From Ascarosepion bandense (taxonomy: Eukaryota; Mollusca; Cephalopoda; Sepiida; Sepiidae), in contig JBBBDQ010001941.1 of assembly GCA_037127315.1 (NCBI GenBank), positions 21,587-85,586 of the forward strand: a DNA stretch of 64,000 nt. Reading direction: 5' to 3'. Shown here in pieces: positions 51,596 through 63,340 of the stretch. The notes below the pieces were generated by a model, which saw only the letters and a program-made list of their open reading frames with translations, was not told the origin of the DNA and did no database searches. Made by a program: the position numbers and the translations under genes. Each line of letters begins with the position of its first letter. The stretch's first letter is position 1.

Positions 51596-54500
51596 TACTG
51601 AAAGCCCGAATATTGCGCATTTAGTGTATTTTCATGCATATCAAGATTAATGCTGATTCTTATGCAAATTGATGTGTAGAATCATATGGTCTCATTTAAA
51701 ATTGATTCCGAGCAATATAAATGAGTGTACTGAAAGCCCGAAAATTGCGCATTTAGTGTATTTTCATGCATATCAAGATTAATGCTGATTCTTATGTAAA
51801 TTGATGTGTAGAATCATACGGTCTCATTTAAAATTGATTCTGAGCATTATAAATGAGTGTACTGAAAGACCGAAAATTGCGCATTTAGTGTATTTTCATG
51901 CATATCAAGATTAATGCTGATTCTTATGTTAATTGATGTGTAGAATCATATGGATTCAATTAAAATTGATTCTGAGCAATATAAATGAGTGCACTGAAAG
52001 CCCGAAAATTGCGCATTTAGTGTATTTTCATGCATATCAAGATTAATGCTGATTCTTATGTAAATTGATGTGTAGAATCGTATGGTCTCATTTAAAATTG
52101 ATACTGAGCAATATAAATGAGTGTACTGAAAGTCCAAATACTGCGCATTTAGTGTATTTTCATGCATATCAAGATTAATGCTGATTCTTATGTAAATTGA
52201 TGTGTAGAATCATATGGTTTCATTTAAAATTGATTCTGAGCAATATAAATGAGTGTACTGAAAGCCCGAAAATTGCGCATTTAGTGTATTTTAATGCCTA
52301 TCAAGATTAATGCTGATTCTTATGTAAATTGATGTGTAGAATCACATGGTTTCATTTCAAATTTATTCTGAGCAATATAAATGAGTGTACTGAAAGACCG
52401 AAAATTGCGCATTTAGTGTATTTTCATGCATATCAAGATTAATGCTGATTCTTATGTAAATTGATGTGTAGAATCATATGGTTTCATTTAAAATTGATTC
52501 TGAGCAATATAAATGAGTGTACTGAAAGCCCGAAAATTGCGCATTTAGTGTATTTTCATGCATATCAAGATTAATGCTGATTCTTATGTAAATTGATATG
52601 TAGAATCATATGGTTTCATTTCAAATTGATTCTGAGCAATATAAATGTGTGTACTGAATGCCGGAATATTGCGCATTTAGTGTATTTTCATGCATATCAA
52701 GATTAATGCGGATTCTTCTGTAAATTGATGTGTAGATTCATATGGTCTCATTTAAAATTGATTCTGAGCAATATAAATGAGTGTACTGAAAGCCGGAAAA
52801 TTGCGCATTTAGTGTATTTTCATGCATATCAAGATTAATGCTGATTCTTATGTAAATTGATGTGTAGAATCATATGGTTTCATTTAAAATTAATTCCGAT
52901 CAATATAAATGAGTGTACTGTAAGCCCGAAAATTGAGCATTTAGTGTATTTTCATGCATATGAAGATTAATGCTGATTCTTATGTAAATTGATGTGTAGA
53001 ATCATACGGTCTCATTTAAATTGATTCTGAGCAATATAAATGAGTGTACTGAAAGTTCCCGAAAATTGCGCATTAATGTATTTTCATGCATATCAAGATT
53101 AATGCTGATTCTTAGTAAATTGATGTGTAGAATCATATGGTCTCATTTAAAATTGATTCTGATCAATATAAATGAGTGTACTGAAAGACCAAACACTGCG
53201 CATTTAGTGTATTTTCATGCATATCAAGATTAATGCTGATTCATATGTAAATTGATGTGTAGAATCATATGGTTTCATTTAAAATTGATTCTGAGCAATA
53301 TAAATGAGTGTACTGAAAGCCCGAAAATTGCGCATTTAGTGTATTTTCATGCATATCAAGATTAATGCTGATTCTTATGTAAATTGATATGTAGAATCAT
53401 ATGGTTTCATTTAAAATTGATTCTGAGCAATATAAATGTGTGTACTGAAAGCCCGAAAATTGCGCATTTACTGTATTTTCATGCATATCAAGATTAATGC
53501 GGATTCTTATGTAAATTGATGTGTAGAATCATATGGTCTCATTTGAAATTGAGTCTGAGCAATATAAATGAGTGTACTGAAAGCCGGAAAATTGCGCATT
53601 TAGTGTATTTTCATGCATTAGTCAAGATTAATGCTGATTCTTATGTAAATTGATGTGTAGAATCATACGGTCTCATTTAAAATTGATTCTGAGCAATATA
53701 TATGAGTGTACTGAAAGCCCGAAAATTGCGATTTTAGTGTATTTTCATGCATATCAAGATTAATGCTGATTCTTATGTAAATCGATGTGTAGAATCACAT
53801 GGTTTCATTTAAAATTGATTCTGAGCAATATAAATGAGTGTACTGAAAGCCCGAAAATTGCGCATTTAGTGTATTTTCATGCATATCAAGATTAATGCTG
53901 ATTCTTATGTAAATCGATGTGTAGAATCACATGGTTTCATTTAAAATTGATTCTGAGCAATATAAATGAGTGTACTGAAAGCCCGAAAATTGCGCATTTA
54001 GTGTATTTTCATGCATATCAAGATTAATGCTGATTCTTATGTAAATTGATGTGTAGAATCATATGGTTTCATTTAAAATTGATTCTGAGCAATATAAATG
54101 ACTGTACTGAAAGCCCGAAAATTGAGCATTTAGTGTATTTTCATGCATATCAAGATTAATGCTGATTCTGATGTAAATTGTTGTGTAGAATCATATGGTC
54201 TCATTTAAAATTGATTCTGATCAATATAAATGAGTGTACTGTAAGCCCGAAAATTGAGCATTTAGTGTATTTTCATGCATATGAAGATTAATGCTGATTC
54301 TTATGTAAATTGATGTGTAGAATCATACGGTCTCATTTAAAATTGATTCTGAGCAATATAAATGAGTGTACTGAAAGTCCAAAAACTGCGCATTTAGTGT
54401 ATTTTCGTGCATATCAAGATTAATGCTGATTCATATGTAAATTGATGTGTAGAATCATATGGTCTCATTTACAATTGATTCTGATCAATATAAATGAGTG

Positions 54501-55159
54501 TACTGAAAGACCAAACACTGCGCATTTAGTGTATTTTCATGCATATCAAGATTAATGTTGATTCATATGTAAATTGATGTGTAGAATCATACGGTCTCAT
54601 TTAAAATTGATTCTGAGCAATATAAATGAGTGTACTGAAAGCCCGAAAATTGCGCATTTAGTGTATTTTCATGCATATCAAGATTAATGCGGATTCTTAT
54701 GTAAATTGATGTGTAGAATCATATGGTCTCATTTAAAATTGATTGTGAGAATATAAATGAGTGTACTGAAAGCCGGAAAATTGCGCATTTAGTGTATTTT
54801 CATGCATATCAAGATTAATGCTGATTCTTATGTAAATTGATGTGTAGAATCATACGGTCTCATTTCAAATTGATTCTGAGCAATATATATGAGTGTACTG
54901 AAAGCCCGGAAACTGCGATTTTAGTGTATTTTCATGCATATCAAGATTAATGCTGATTCTTATGTAAATTGATGTGTAGAATCACACGGTTTCATTTAAA
55001 ATTGATTCTGAGCAATATAAATGAGTGTACTGAAAGCCCGAAAATTGCGCATTTAGTGTATTTTCATGGATATCAAGATTAATGCTGATTCTTATGTAAA
55101 TTGATGTGTAGAATCATATGGTTTCATTTAAAATTGATTCTGAGCAATATAAATGAGTG
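51596..55159 (+). repeat. forward satellite, mixed, source-like for the reversed arm
   Basis: About 27 monomers. The stretch 53.5-54.6 kb has GCCGG, GCAATATATATGAG with GCGATTTTAG (about 53,697 and 53,729), CACATGGTTTC, CATTTACAATTG (about 54,468), GACCAAACACTG and GTTGATTCATATG. The reversed arm has the same series. Odd lesions: GAAAGTTCCCG (+2, near 53,053), GATTCTTAGTAAATTG (-2, near 53,110), CATGCATTAGTCAAG (+2 or 3, near 53,616), GATTGTGAGAATATAA (-1, near 54,742). Confidence 0.78.
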
Positions 55160-57132
55160 TACTGAAAGCCCGAAATTTGCGCATTTAGTGTATTTTCATG
55201 CATATCAAGATTAATGCTGATTCTTATGTAAACTGGTGTGTAGATTCATATGGTCTCATGAAAATTGATTCTGTGCAATAGTAATGAGTGTACTGAAAGC
55301 CCGAATTTGCGCATTTAGTGTATTTTCTTGCATATCAAGATTAATGCTGATTCTTATGAAAATTGATGTGTAGACTCATATGCTCTCAATTGAAATTGCT
55401 TCTGAGCAATATAAATGAGTGTACTGAAAGCCGGAAAATTGCGCATTTAGTGTATTTTCATGCATATCAAGATTAATGCTGATTCTTATGTCAATTGATG
55501 GGTAGAATCATATGGTCTCATTTAAAATTGACTCCGAGCGACATAAATGAGTGTAATGAAACCTGAAAATTGCGCATTTAGTGTATTTTCATGCATATCA
55601 AGATTAATGCTGATTCTTATGTAAATGGTTGTGTAGAATCATATGGTGTCATTTAAAATTGATTCTGATCAATATAAATGAGTGTACTGAAAGTTCTGCA
55701 TTTAGTGTATTTTCATGCATATCAAGATTAATGCTGATTCTTACGTAAATTGATGTGTAGAATCATACGGTCTCATTTAAAATTGATTCTGAGCAATATA
55801 AATGAGCAATATGAATGAGTGTACTGAAAGACCAAACACTGCGCATTTAGTGTATTTTCATGCATATCAAGATTAATGCTGATTCTTATGTAAATTGATG
55901 TGTAGAATCATACGGTCTCATTTAAAATTGACTCCGAGCGACATAAATGAATGTACTGAAAGCCCAAAAATTGCGCATTTAGTGTATTTTCATGCATATC
56001 AAGATTAATGCTGATTCTTATGTAAATTGATGTGTAGAATCATATGGTCTCAATTAAAATTGATTCTGATCAATATAAATGAGTGTACTGAAAGCCCGAA
56101 AACTGCGCATTTAATGTATTTTCAGCCATATCAAGATTAATGCTGATTCTTATGTAAATTGATGTGTAGAATAATACGGTCTCATTTAAAATAGATTCTG
56201 AGCAATATAAATGAGTGTACTGAAAGCCCGAAAATTGCGCATTTAGTGTATTTTCATGCATATCAAGATTAATGCTGATTCTTATGTAAATTGATGTGTA
56301 GAATCATATGGTCTCATTTAAAATTGATTCTGATCAATATAAATGAGTGTACTCTAAGCCGGAAAATTGCGCATTTAGTGTATTTTCATGCATATCAAGA
56401 TTAATGCTGATTCTTATGTAAATTGATATGTAGAATCATATGGTTTCATTTAAAATTGATTCTGAGCAATATAAATGAGTGTACTGAAAGCCGGAATATT
56501 GCGCATTTAGTGTATTTTCATGCATATCAAGATTAATGCGGATCCTTATGTAAATTGATGTGTGGAAAAATATGGTCTCATTTAAAATTGATACTGAGCA
56601 ATATAAATGAGTGTACTGAAATATCAAAAACTGCGCATTTAGTGTATTTTCATGCATATCAAGATTAATGCTGATTCTTATGTAAATTGATGTGTAGAAT
56701 CATATGGTCTCATTTAAAATTGATTCTGAGCAATATAAATTAGTGTGCTGAAAGCCCAAAAATTGCGCATTTAGTGTATTTTCATGCATATCAAGATTAA
56801 TGCTGATTCTTATGTAAATTGATGTGTAGAATCATATAGACTCATTTAAAATTGATTCTGATCAATATAAATGAGTGTACTGAAAGTCCAAACACTGCGC
56901 ATTTAGTGTATTTTCATGCATATCAAGATTAATGCTGATTCTTATGTAAATTGATGTGTAGAATCATATGGTTACATTTAAAATTGATTCTGAGCAATAT
57001 AAATGAGTGTACTGAAAGCCTGAAAATTGCGCATTTAGTGTATATATGCATATCAAGATTAATGCTGATTCTTATGTAAATTGATGTGTAGAATCATATG
57101 GTTTCATTTAAAATTGATTCTGAGCAATATAA
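55160..57132 (+). repeat. degenerate satellite next to the polarity switch
   Basis: Monomers here carry more substitutions and indels than elsewhere: CTCATGAAAATTG (about 55,256), GCAATAGTAATGAG, TTTTCTTGCAT (about 55,323), GTAGACTCATATGCTCTCAA (about 55,371-55,390), an 8-base loss in GAAAGTTCTGCATTTAG (about 55,690), a duplicated GAGCAATAT stretch of 12-13 bases (55,795-55,820), TTTTCAGCCATATC (about 56,122), GTGTGGAAAAATATGG (about 56,560), GTGTATATATGCAT (about 57,039). No gene. Confidence 0.85.
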
Positions 57133-57262
57133 ATGTGTGTACTGAAAGCCCGACAATTGCGCATTTAGTGTATTTTCATGCATATCAAGATTAATGCTGA
57201 TTCATATGTAAATTGATGTGTAGAATCATACGGTCTCATTTATAAATACACTAAATGCGCAG
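57133..57262. other. orientation-switch junction of the satellite
   Basis: The last forward monomer starts at 57,133 and keeps 110 of its 132 bases, ending in TCTCATTTA at 57,242. Its final 22 bases are missing. One base (T, 57,243) follows, and then the opposite strand begins mid-monomer with AAATACACTAAATGCGC at 57,244-57,260. That 17-mer is the perfect reverse complement of 57,159-57,175 in the last forward monomer, leaving a 68-bp spacer (57,176-57,243). Beyond it the two arms keep pairing imperfectly, since both flanking monomers are of the ATGTGTGTACTG type. I see no target-site duplication, transposon end or non-satellite filler. A chimeric assembly join cannot be excluded from sequence alone. 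Confidence 0.93.
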
Positions 57263-57999
57263 TTTTTGGTCTTTCAGTACACACATTTATATTGATCTGA
57301 ATCAATTTTAAATGAGACCATATGATTCTACACATCATTTTACATAAGAATCCGCATTAATCTTGATATGCATGAAAATACACTAAATGCGCAATTTTTG
57401 GATCTTTCAGTACACTCATTTATTTATATTGACTGCGAATCAATTGTAAATGAGACCATATGATTCTACACATCAATTTACATAAGAATCAGTGACATTA
57501 ATCTTGATATGCAAGAAAATACACTAAATGCGCAGTTTTTGGACTTTCAGTACACTCATTTATATTTCTCAGAATCATTTTATATGAGACCATATGATTC
57601 TACACATCAATTCACATAAGAATCAGCATTAATCTTGATATGCATGAAAATACACTAAATGCGCAGTTTTTGGACTTTCAGTACACTCATTTATATTTCT
57701 CAGAATCAATTTATATGAGACCATATGATTCTACACAACAATTTACATCAGAATCAGCATTAATCTTGATATGCATGAAAATACACTAAATGCGCAATTT
57801 TCGGGCTTTCAGTACAGTCATTTATATTGCTCAGAATCAATTTTAAATGAAACCATATGATTCTACACATCAATTTACATAAGAATCAGCATTAATATTG
57901 ATATGCATTAAAATACACTAAATGCGCAATTTTCGGGGTTTCAGTACACTCATTTATATTGATCAGAATCAATTTTAAATGAGACCATATGATTCTACA
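57244..57999 (-). repeat. degenerate reversed satellite just past the switch
   Basis: The first reversed monomers are irregular: TTGATCTGAATC for TTGATCAGAATC (about 57,291), an extra TTTA in CATTTATTTATATTGACTGC (about 57,418), CAGTGACATTAATC (about 57,490), and two monomers sharing TATATTTCTCAGAATC and TATATGAGACC (about 57,561 and 57,691), a variant I see nowhere in the forward array. Regular monomers resume by about 57.8 kb. Confidence 0.82.
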
Positions 58000-60245
58000 C
58001 ATCAATTTACATAAGAATCAGCATTAATCTTGATATGCATGAAAATACATTTAATGCGCAATATTCCAGCTTTCAGTACACTCATTTATATTGCTCAGAA
58101 TCAATTTTAAATGAGACCGTATGATTCTACACATCAATTTACATAAGAATCAGCATTAATCGTGATATGCATGAAAATACGCTTAATGCGCAATTTTCGG
58201 GCTTTCAGTACAGTCATTTCTATTGCTCCGAATCAATTTTAAATGAGACCATATTATTCTACACATCAATTTACATAAGAATCAGCATTAATCTTGATAT
58301 GCATGAAAATACACTAAATGCGCAATATTCGTGCTTTCAGTACACTCATTTATATTGCTCAGAATCAATTTTAAATGAGACCATATGATTCTACACATCA
58401 ATTTACATAAGAATCAGCATTAATCTTGATATGCATGAAAATACACTAAATGCGCAATTTTCGGACGTTCAGTACACTCATTTATATTGCTCAGAATCAA
58501 TTTGAAATGAAACCATATGATTCTACACATCAATTTACATAAGAAACAGCATTAATCTTGATATGCATGAAAATACACTAAATGCGCAATTTTCGATCTT
58601 TCCGTACACTCATTTATATTGCTCAGAATCAATTTTAAATGAAACCATATGATTCTACACATCAATTTACATAAGAAACAGCATTAATCTTGATATGCAT
58701 GAAAATACACTAAATGCGCAATTTTCGGGCTTTCAGTACACTCATTTATATTGCTCAGAATCAATTTTAAATGAGACCGTATGATTCTACACATCAATTT
58801 ACATATGAATCAACATTAATCTTGATATGCATGAAAATACACTAAATGCGCAGTGTTTGGTCTTTCAGTACACTCATTTATATTGATCAGAATCAATTGT
58901 AAATGAGACCATATGATTCTACACATCAATTTACATATGAATCAGCATTAATCTTGATATGCATGAAAATACACTAAATGCGCAATTTTCGGGCTTTCAG
59001 TACACTCATTTATATTGCTCAGAATCAATTTTAAATGAAACCATGTGATTCTACACATCAATTTACATAAGAATCAGCATTAATCTTGATATGCATGAAA
59101 ATACACTAAATGCGCAATTTTCGGGCTTTCAGTACACTCATATATATTGCTCAGAATCAATTTTAAATGAGACCGTATGTTTCTACACATCAATTTACAT
59201 AAGAATCAGCATTAATCTTGATATGCATGAAAATACACTAAATGCGCAATTTTCCGGCTTTCAGTACACTCATTTATATTGCTCAGAATCAATTTTAAAT
59301 GAGACCATATGAATCTACACATCAATTTACATAAGAATCCGCATTAATCTTGATATGCATGAAAATACACTAAATGCGCAATTTTCGGGCTTTCAGTACA
59401 CTCATTTATATTGCTCAGAATCAATTTTAAATGAAACCATATGATTCTACACATCAATATACATAAGAATCAGCATTAATCTTAATATGCATGAAAATAC
59501 ACTAAATGCGCAATTTTCGGTCTTTCAGTACAGTCATTTCTATTGCTCCGAATCAATTTTAAATGAGACCATATTATTCTACACATCAATTTACATAAGA
59601 ATCAGCATTAATCTTGATATGCATGAAAATACACTAAATGCGCAATTTTCGGGCTTTCAGTACACTCATTTATATTGCTCGGAACCAATTTCAAATGAGC
59701 CCGTATGATTCTACACATCAATTTACATAAGAATCAGCATTAATCTTGATATGCATGAAAATACACTAAATGCGCAGTTTTTGATATTTCAGTACACTCA
59801 TTTATATTGATCAGAATCAATTTTAAATGAGACCATATGATTCTACACATCAATTTACATAAGTAATCAGCATTAATCTTGATATGCATGAAAAATACAC
59901 TAAAGTACCCATAATTTTCGGACTTTGAGTACACTCATTTATATTGCTCAGAATCAAATTTAAATGAGACCGTATGATTCTACAAATCGATTTGCATAAG
60001 AATCAGCATTAATCTTGATATGCATGAAAATACACTAAATGCGCAATTTTCGGGCTTTCAGTACAGTCATTTATATTGCTCAGAATCAATTTGGAATGAA
60101 ACCATGATTCTACACATCAATTTACATAAGAATCAGCATTAATCTTGATATGCATGAAAATACACTAAATGCGAAATTTCGGGCTTTCAGTACACTCATT
60201 TATATTGCTCGGAATCAATTTTAAATGAGACCATATGATTCTACA
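58000..60245 (-). repeat. 17-monomer HOR of the reversed arm, copy 1 (2246 bp)
   Basis: Markers in + strand order: GCAATATTCCAGC (about 58,058), ATCGTGATATGC with ACGCTTAATGCG (58,159), ATTTCTATTGCTCCG, AAGAAACAGC (58,541 and again one monomer on), ATGAATCAACATT, CAGTGTTTGG, CAATTGTAAATG (about 58,891), CTTAATATGC (59,481). All recur at +2246 or +2247, two to three bases over 17 x 132. The last part of copy 1 also holds CAAATCGATTTG, lost from copy 2. Confidence 0.86.
59983..59994. repeat. 12-bp palindrome CAAATCGATTTG in the reversed arm
   Basis: The sixth copy, in a reversed monomer. The following reversed neighbours include the CCATGATTC-shortened monomer (about 60,102), so the context matches 26.5 and 29.2 kb read on the other strand. 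Confidence 0.9.
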
Positions 60246-61911
60246 CATCAATTTATATAAGAATCAGCATTAATCTTGATATGCATGAAAATACATTTAA
60301 TGCGCAATATCCCAGCTTTCAGTACACTCATTTATATTGCTCAGAATCAATTTTAAATGAGACCGTATGATTCTACACATCAATTTACATAAGAATCAGC
60401 ATTAATCGTGATATGCATGAAAATACGCTTAATGCGCAATTTTCGGGCTTTCAGTACAGTAATTTCTATTGCTCCGAATCAATTTTAAATGAGACCATAT
60501 TATTCTACACATCAATTTACATAAGAATCAGCATTAATCTTGATATGCATGAAAATACACTAAATGCGCAATTTTCGGGCTTTCAGTACACTCATTTATA
60601 TTGCTCAGAATCAATTTTAAATGAGACCATATGATTCTACACATCAATTTACATAAGAATCAGCATTAATCTTGATATGCATGAAAATACACTAAATGCG
60701 CAATTTTCGGACTTTCAGTACACTCATTTATATTGCTCAGAATCAATTTGAAATGAAACCATATGATTCTACACATCAATTTACATAAGAAACAGCATTA
60801 ATCTTGATATGCATGAAAATACACTAAATGCGCAATTTTCGATCTTTCAGTACACTCATTTATATTGCTCAGAATCAATTTTAAATGAAACCATATGATT
60901 CTACACATCAATTTACATAAGAAACAGCATTAATCTTGATATGCATGAAAATACACTAAATGCACAATTTTCGGGCTTTCAGTACACTCATTTATATTGC
61001 TCAGAATCAATTTTAAATGAGACCGTATGATTCTACACATCAATTTACATATGAATCAACATTAATCTTGATATGCATGAAAATACACTAAATGCGCAGT
61101 GTTTGGTCTTTCAGTACACTCATTTATATTTATCAGAATCAATTGTAAATGAGACCATATGATTCTACACATCAATTTACATATGAATCAGCATTAATCT
61201 TGATATGCATGAAAATACACTAAATGCGCAATTTTCGGGCTTTCAGTACACTCATTTATATTGCTCAGAATCAATTTTAAATGAAACCATGTGATTCTAC
61301 ACATCAATTTACATAAGAATCAGCATTAATCTTGATATGCATGAAAATACACTAAAAATCGCAATTTTCGGGCTTTCAGTACACTCATATATATTGCTCA
61401 GAATCAATTTTAAATGAGACCGTATGATTCTACACATCAATTTACATAAGAATCAGCATTAATCTTGATATGCATGAAAATACACTAAATGCGCAATTTT
61501 CCGGCTTTCAGTACACTCATTTATATTGCTCAGAATCAATTTTAAATGAGACCATATGAATCTACACATCAATTTACATAAGAATCCGCATTAATCTTGA
61601 TATGCATGAAAATACACTAAATGCGCAATTTTCGGGCTTTCAGTACACTCATTTATATTGCTCAGAATCAATTTTAAATGAAACCATATGATTTTACACA
61701 TCAATATACATAAGAATCAGCATTAATCTTAATATGCATGAAAATACACTAAATGCGCTATTTTCGGTCTTTCAGTACAGTCATTTCTATTGCTCCGAAT
61801 CAATTTTAAATGAGACCATATTATTCTACACATCAATTTACATAAGAATCAGCATTAATCTTGATATGCATGAAAATACACTAAATGCGCAATTTTCGGG
61901 CTTTCAGTACA
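60246..61911 (-). repeat. 17-monomer HOR of the reversed arm, copy 2, partial (about 1.67 kb)
   Basis: Repeats 58,000-59,665: GCAATATCCCAGC (60,302), ATCGTGATATGC (60,405), AAGAAACAGC (60,787), CAATTGTAAATG (about 61,141), CTTAATATGC (61,728). Private changes include ATTTATCAGAATC (about 61,130) and ACTAAAAATCGCAATT (about 61,353). It ends where GCTCGGAACC in copy 1 is opposed by the CGCCCGGAGTC haplotype here. Confidence 0.85.
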
Positions 61912-62411
61912 CACATTCATGTCGCCCGGAGTCAATTTAAATGAGACCATATGATTCTACACATCAATTTACATAAGAATCAGCATTAATCTTGATATGC
62001 ATGAAAATACACAAAATGCGCAGTTTTTGGTCTTTCAGTACAGTCATTTATATTGATCAGAATCAATTTAAAATGTAACCATATGATTCTACAAATCAAT
62101 TTACATAAGAATAAGCATTAATCTTGATATGCATGAAAATACACTAAATGCGAAATTTTCGGGCCTTCAGTATACTCATTTATATTGCTCGGAATCAATT
62201 TTAAATGTGACCATGTGATTCTACACATCAATTTACATAAGAATCAGCATTAATCTTGATATGCATGAAAATACACTAAATGCGCAATTTTCGGGCTTTC
62301 ATTACACTCATTTATATTGCTAAAAATCAATTTTAAATGTAACCATATGATTCTACACATCAATTTACATAAGAATCAGCATTAATCTTGATATGCATGA
62401 AAATACACTAA
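61910..62411 (-). repeat. TTTACAG-to-GCGACATGAATG cassette, reversed copy
   Basis: Read on the - strand from high to low coordinate it gives GGTTACATTT, GATTTTTAGC, GTAATGAAAGCCCG, GGTCACATTT, GAGTATACTGAAGGCCCG, GCTTATTC with GATTTGTAG, GGTTACATTTTAAATTG, GACTGTACTG with GACCAAAAACTG, and CTCCGGGCGACATGAATG (61,910-61,939). That is the series at 49.2-49.8 kb in the same order. Differences are few, such as GGGCGAC for GAGCGAC. Confidence 0.87.
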
Positions 62412-62938
62412 ATGCGCAGATTTGGACTTTCTGTAAACTCATTTATATTGATCAGAATCAATTTTAAATGAGACCATAGGATTCTACACATCAATTTATA
62501 TAAGAATCAGCATTAATCTTGATATGCATGAAAATACACTAAATGCGCAATTTTCGTGCTTTCAGCACACTCATTTATATTGCTCAGAATCAATTTTAAA
62601 TGAGACCATATGATTCCACACATCAATTTACATAAGAATCAGCATTAATCTCGATATGCATGAAAATACACTAAATGCGCAATTTTCGGGCTTTCAGTAC
62701 ACTCATTTATATTGCTCAGAATCAATTTTAAATGAAACCATATGATTCTACACATCAATTTACATAAGAATCAGCATTAATATTGATATGCATGAAAATA
62801 CACTAAATGCGCAATTTTCGGGCTTTCAGTACACTAATTTATATTGCTCAGAATCAATTTTAAATGAAACCATATGATTCTACACATCAATTTACATAAG
62901 AATCAGCATTAATCTTGATATGCATGAAAATACACTAA
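62412..62938 (-). repeat. 4-monomer HOR of the reversed arm, copy 1 (527 bp)
   Basis: Four monomers marked, in + strand order, by GCGCAGATTTGGAC with CTGTAAACTC (62,414), TTCGTGCTTTCAGCACAC, GATTCCACACATC, AATCTCGATATGC and AATATTGATATGC. The group recurs 527 bp later. On the - strand this is the leader series TTTTAATG/CAATATT, CGAGATT, GTGCTGAAAGCACG, TTTACAG seen in the forward array. Confidence 0.88.
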
Positions 62939-63340
62939 ATGCGCAGATTTGGACTTTCTGTAAACTCATTTATATTGATCAGAATCAATTTTAAATGAGA
63001 CCATATGATTCTACACATCAATTTATATAAGAATCAGCATTAATCTTGATATGCATGAAAATACACTAAATGCGCAATTTTCGTGCTTTCAGCACACTCA
63101 TTTATATTGCTCAGAATCAATTTTAAATGAGACCATATGATTCCACACATCAATTTACATAAGAATCAGCATTAATCTCGATATGCATGAAAATACACTA
63201 AATGCGCAATTTTCGGGCTTTCAGTACACTCATTTATATTGCTCAGAATCAATTTTAAATGAAACCATATGATTCTACACATCAATTTACATAAGAATCA
63301 GCATTAATATTGATATGCATTAAAATACACTAAATGCGCA
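62939..63340 (-). repeat. 4-monomer HOR of the reversed arm, copy 2
   Basis: Repeats 62,412-62,815 at +527 bp, including the rare GATTCCACACATC. It ends with the AATATTGATATGCATTAAAA monomer, which keeps the TTAAAA that copy 1 shows as TGAAAA. It also has an extra T (GGGCTTTTCAGTAC near 63,350). Confidence 0.87.

Larger units (their letters stand above)
1..57242 (+). repeat. 132-bp satellite array, forward orientation
   Basis: Head-to-tail monomers of 132 bp, each readable from ATGAGTGTACTG to GAGCAATATAA. Starts fall at 1, 133, 265 and so on; the last forward start is at 57,133. Counting in steps of 132, that is about 433 monomers with a net drift of only about 24 bases, so indels are rare and small. 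Nearly every monomer has an ATGCAT core near position 46 and TTTAAA near position 107. Positions about 27-66 are the most constant; positions 16-26, 97-104 and 120-125 vary most. Both strands are full of stops in the consensus, and no unrelated sequence interrupts the array. I infer eukaryotic heterochromatic satellite; the family is not one I recognise. Confidence 0.97.

Noticed and set aside
57133..57300. Transposon or hairpin element at the polarity switch
   Set aside because: There is only satellite sequence on both sides, with no terminal repeat, target duplication or non-satellite insert.
15283..61940. Some twenty open frames of 63-117 codons encoding a MHENTLNAQFSGFQ... repeat, plus a few in other frames
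   Set aside because: They are the same satellite translated in register. Each begins at the ATGCATGAAAA of a monomer and ends at the recurrent TGA or at a lesion. No domain, signal or gene context is visible.
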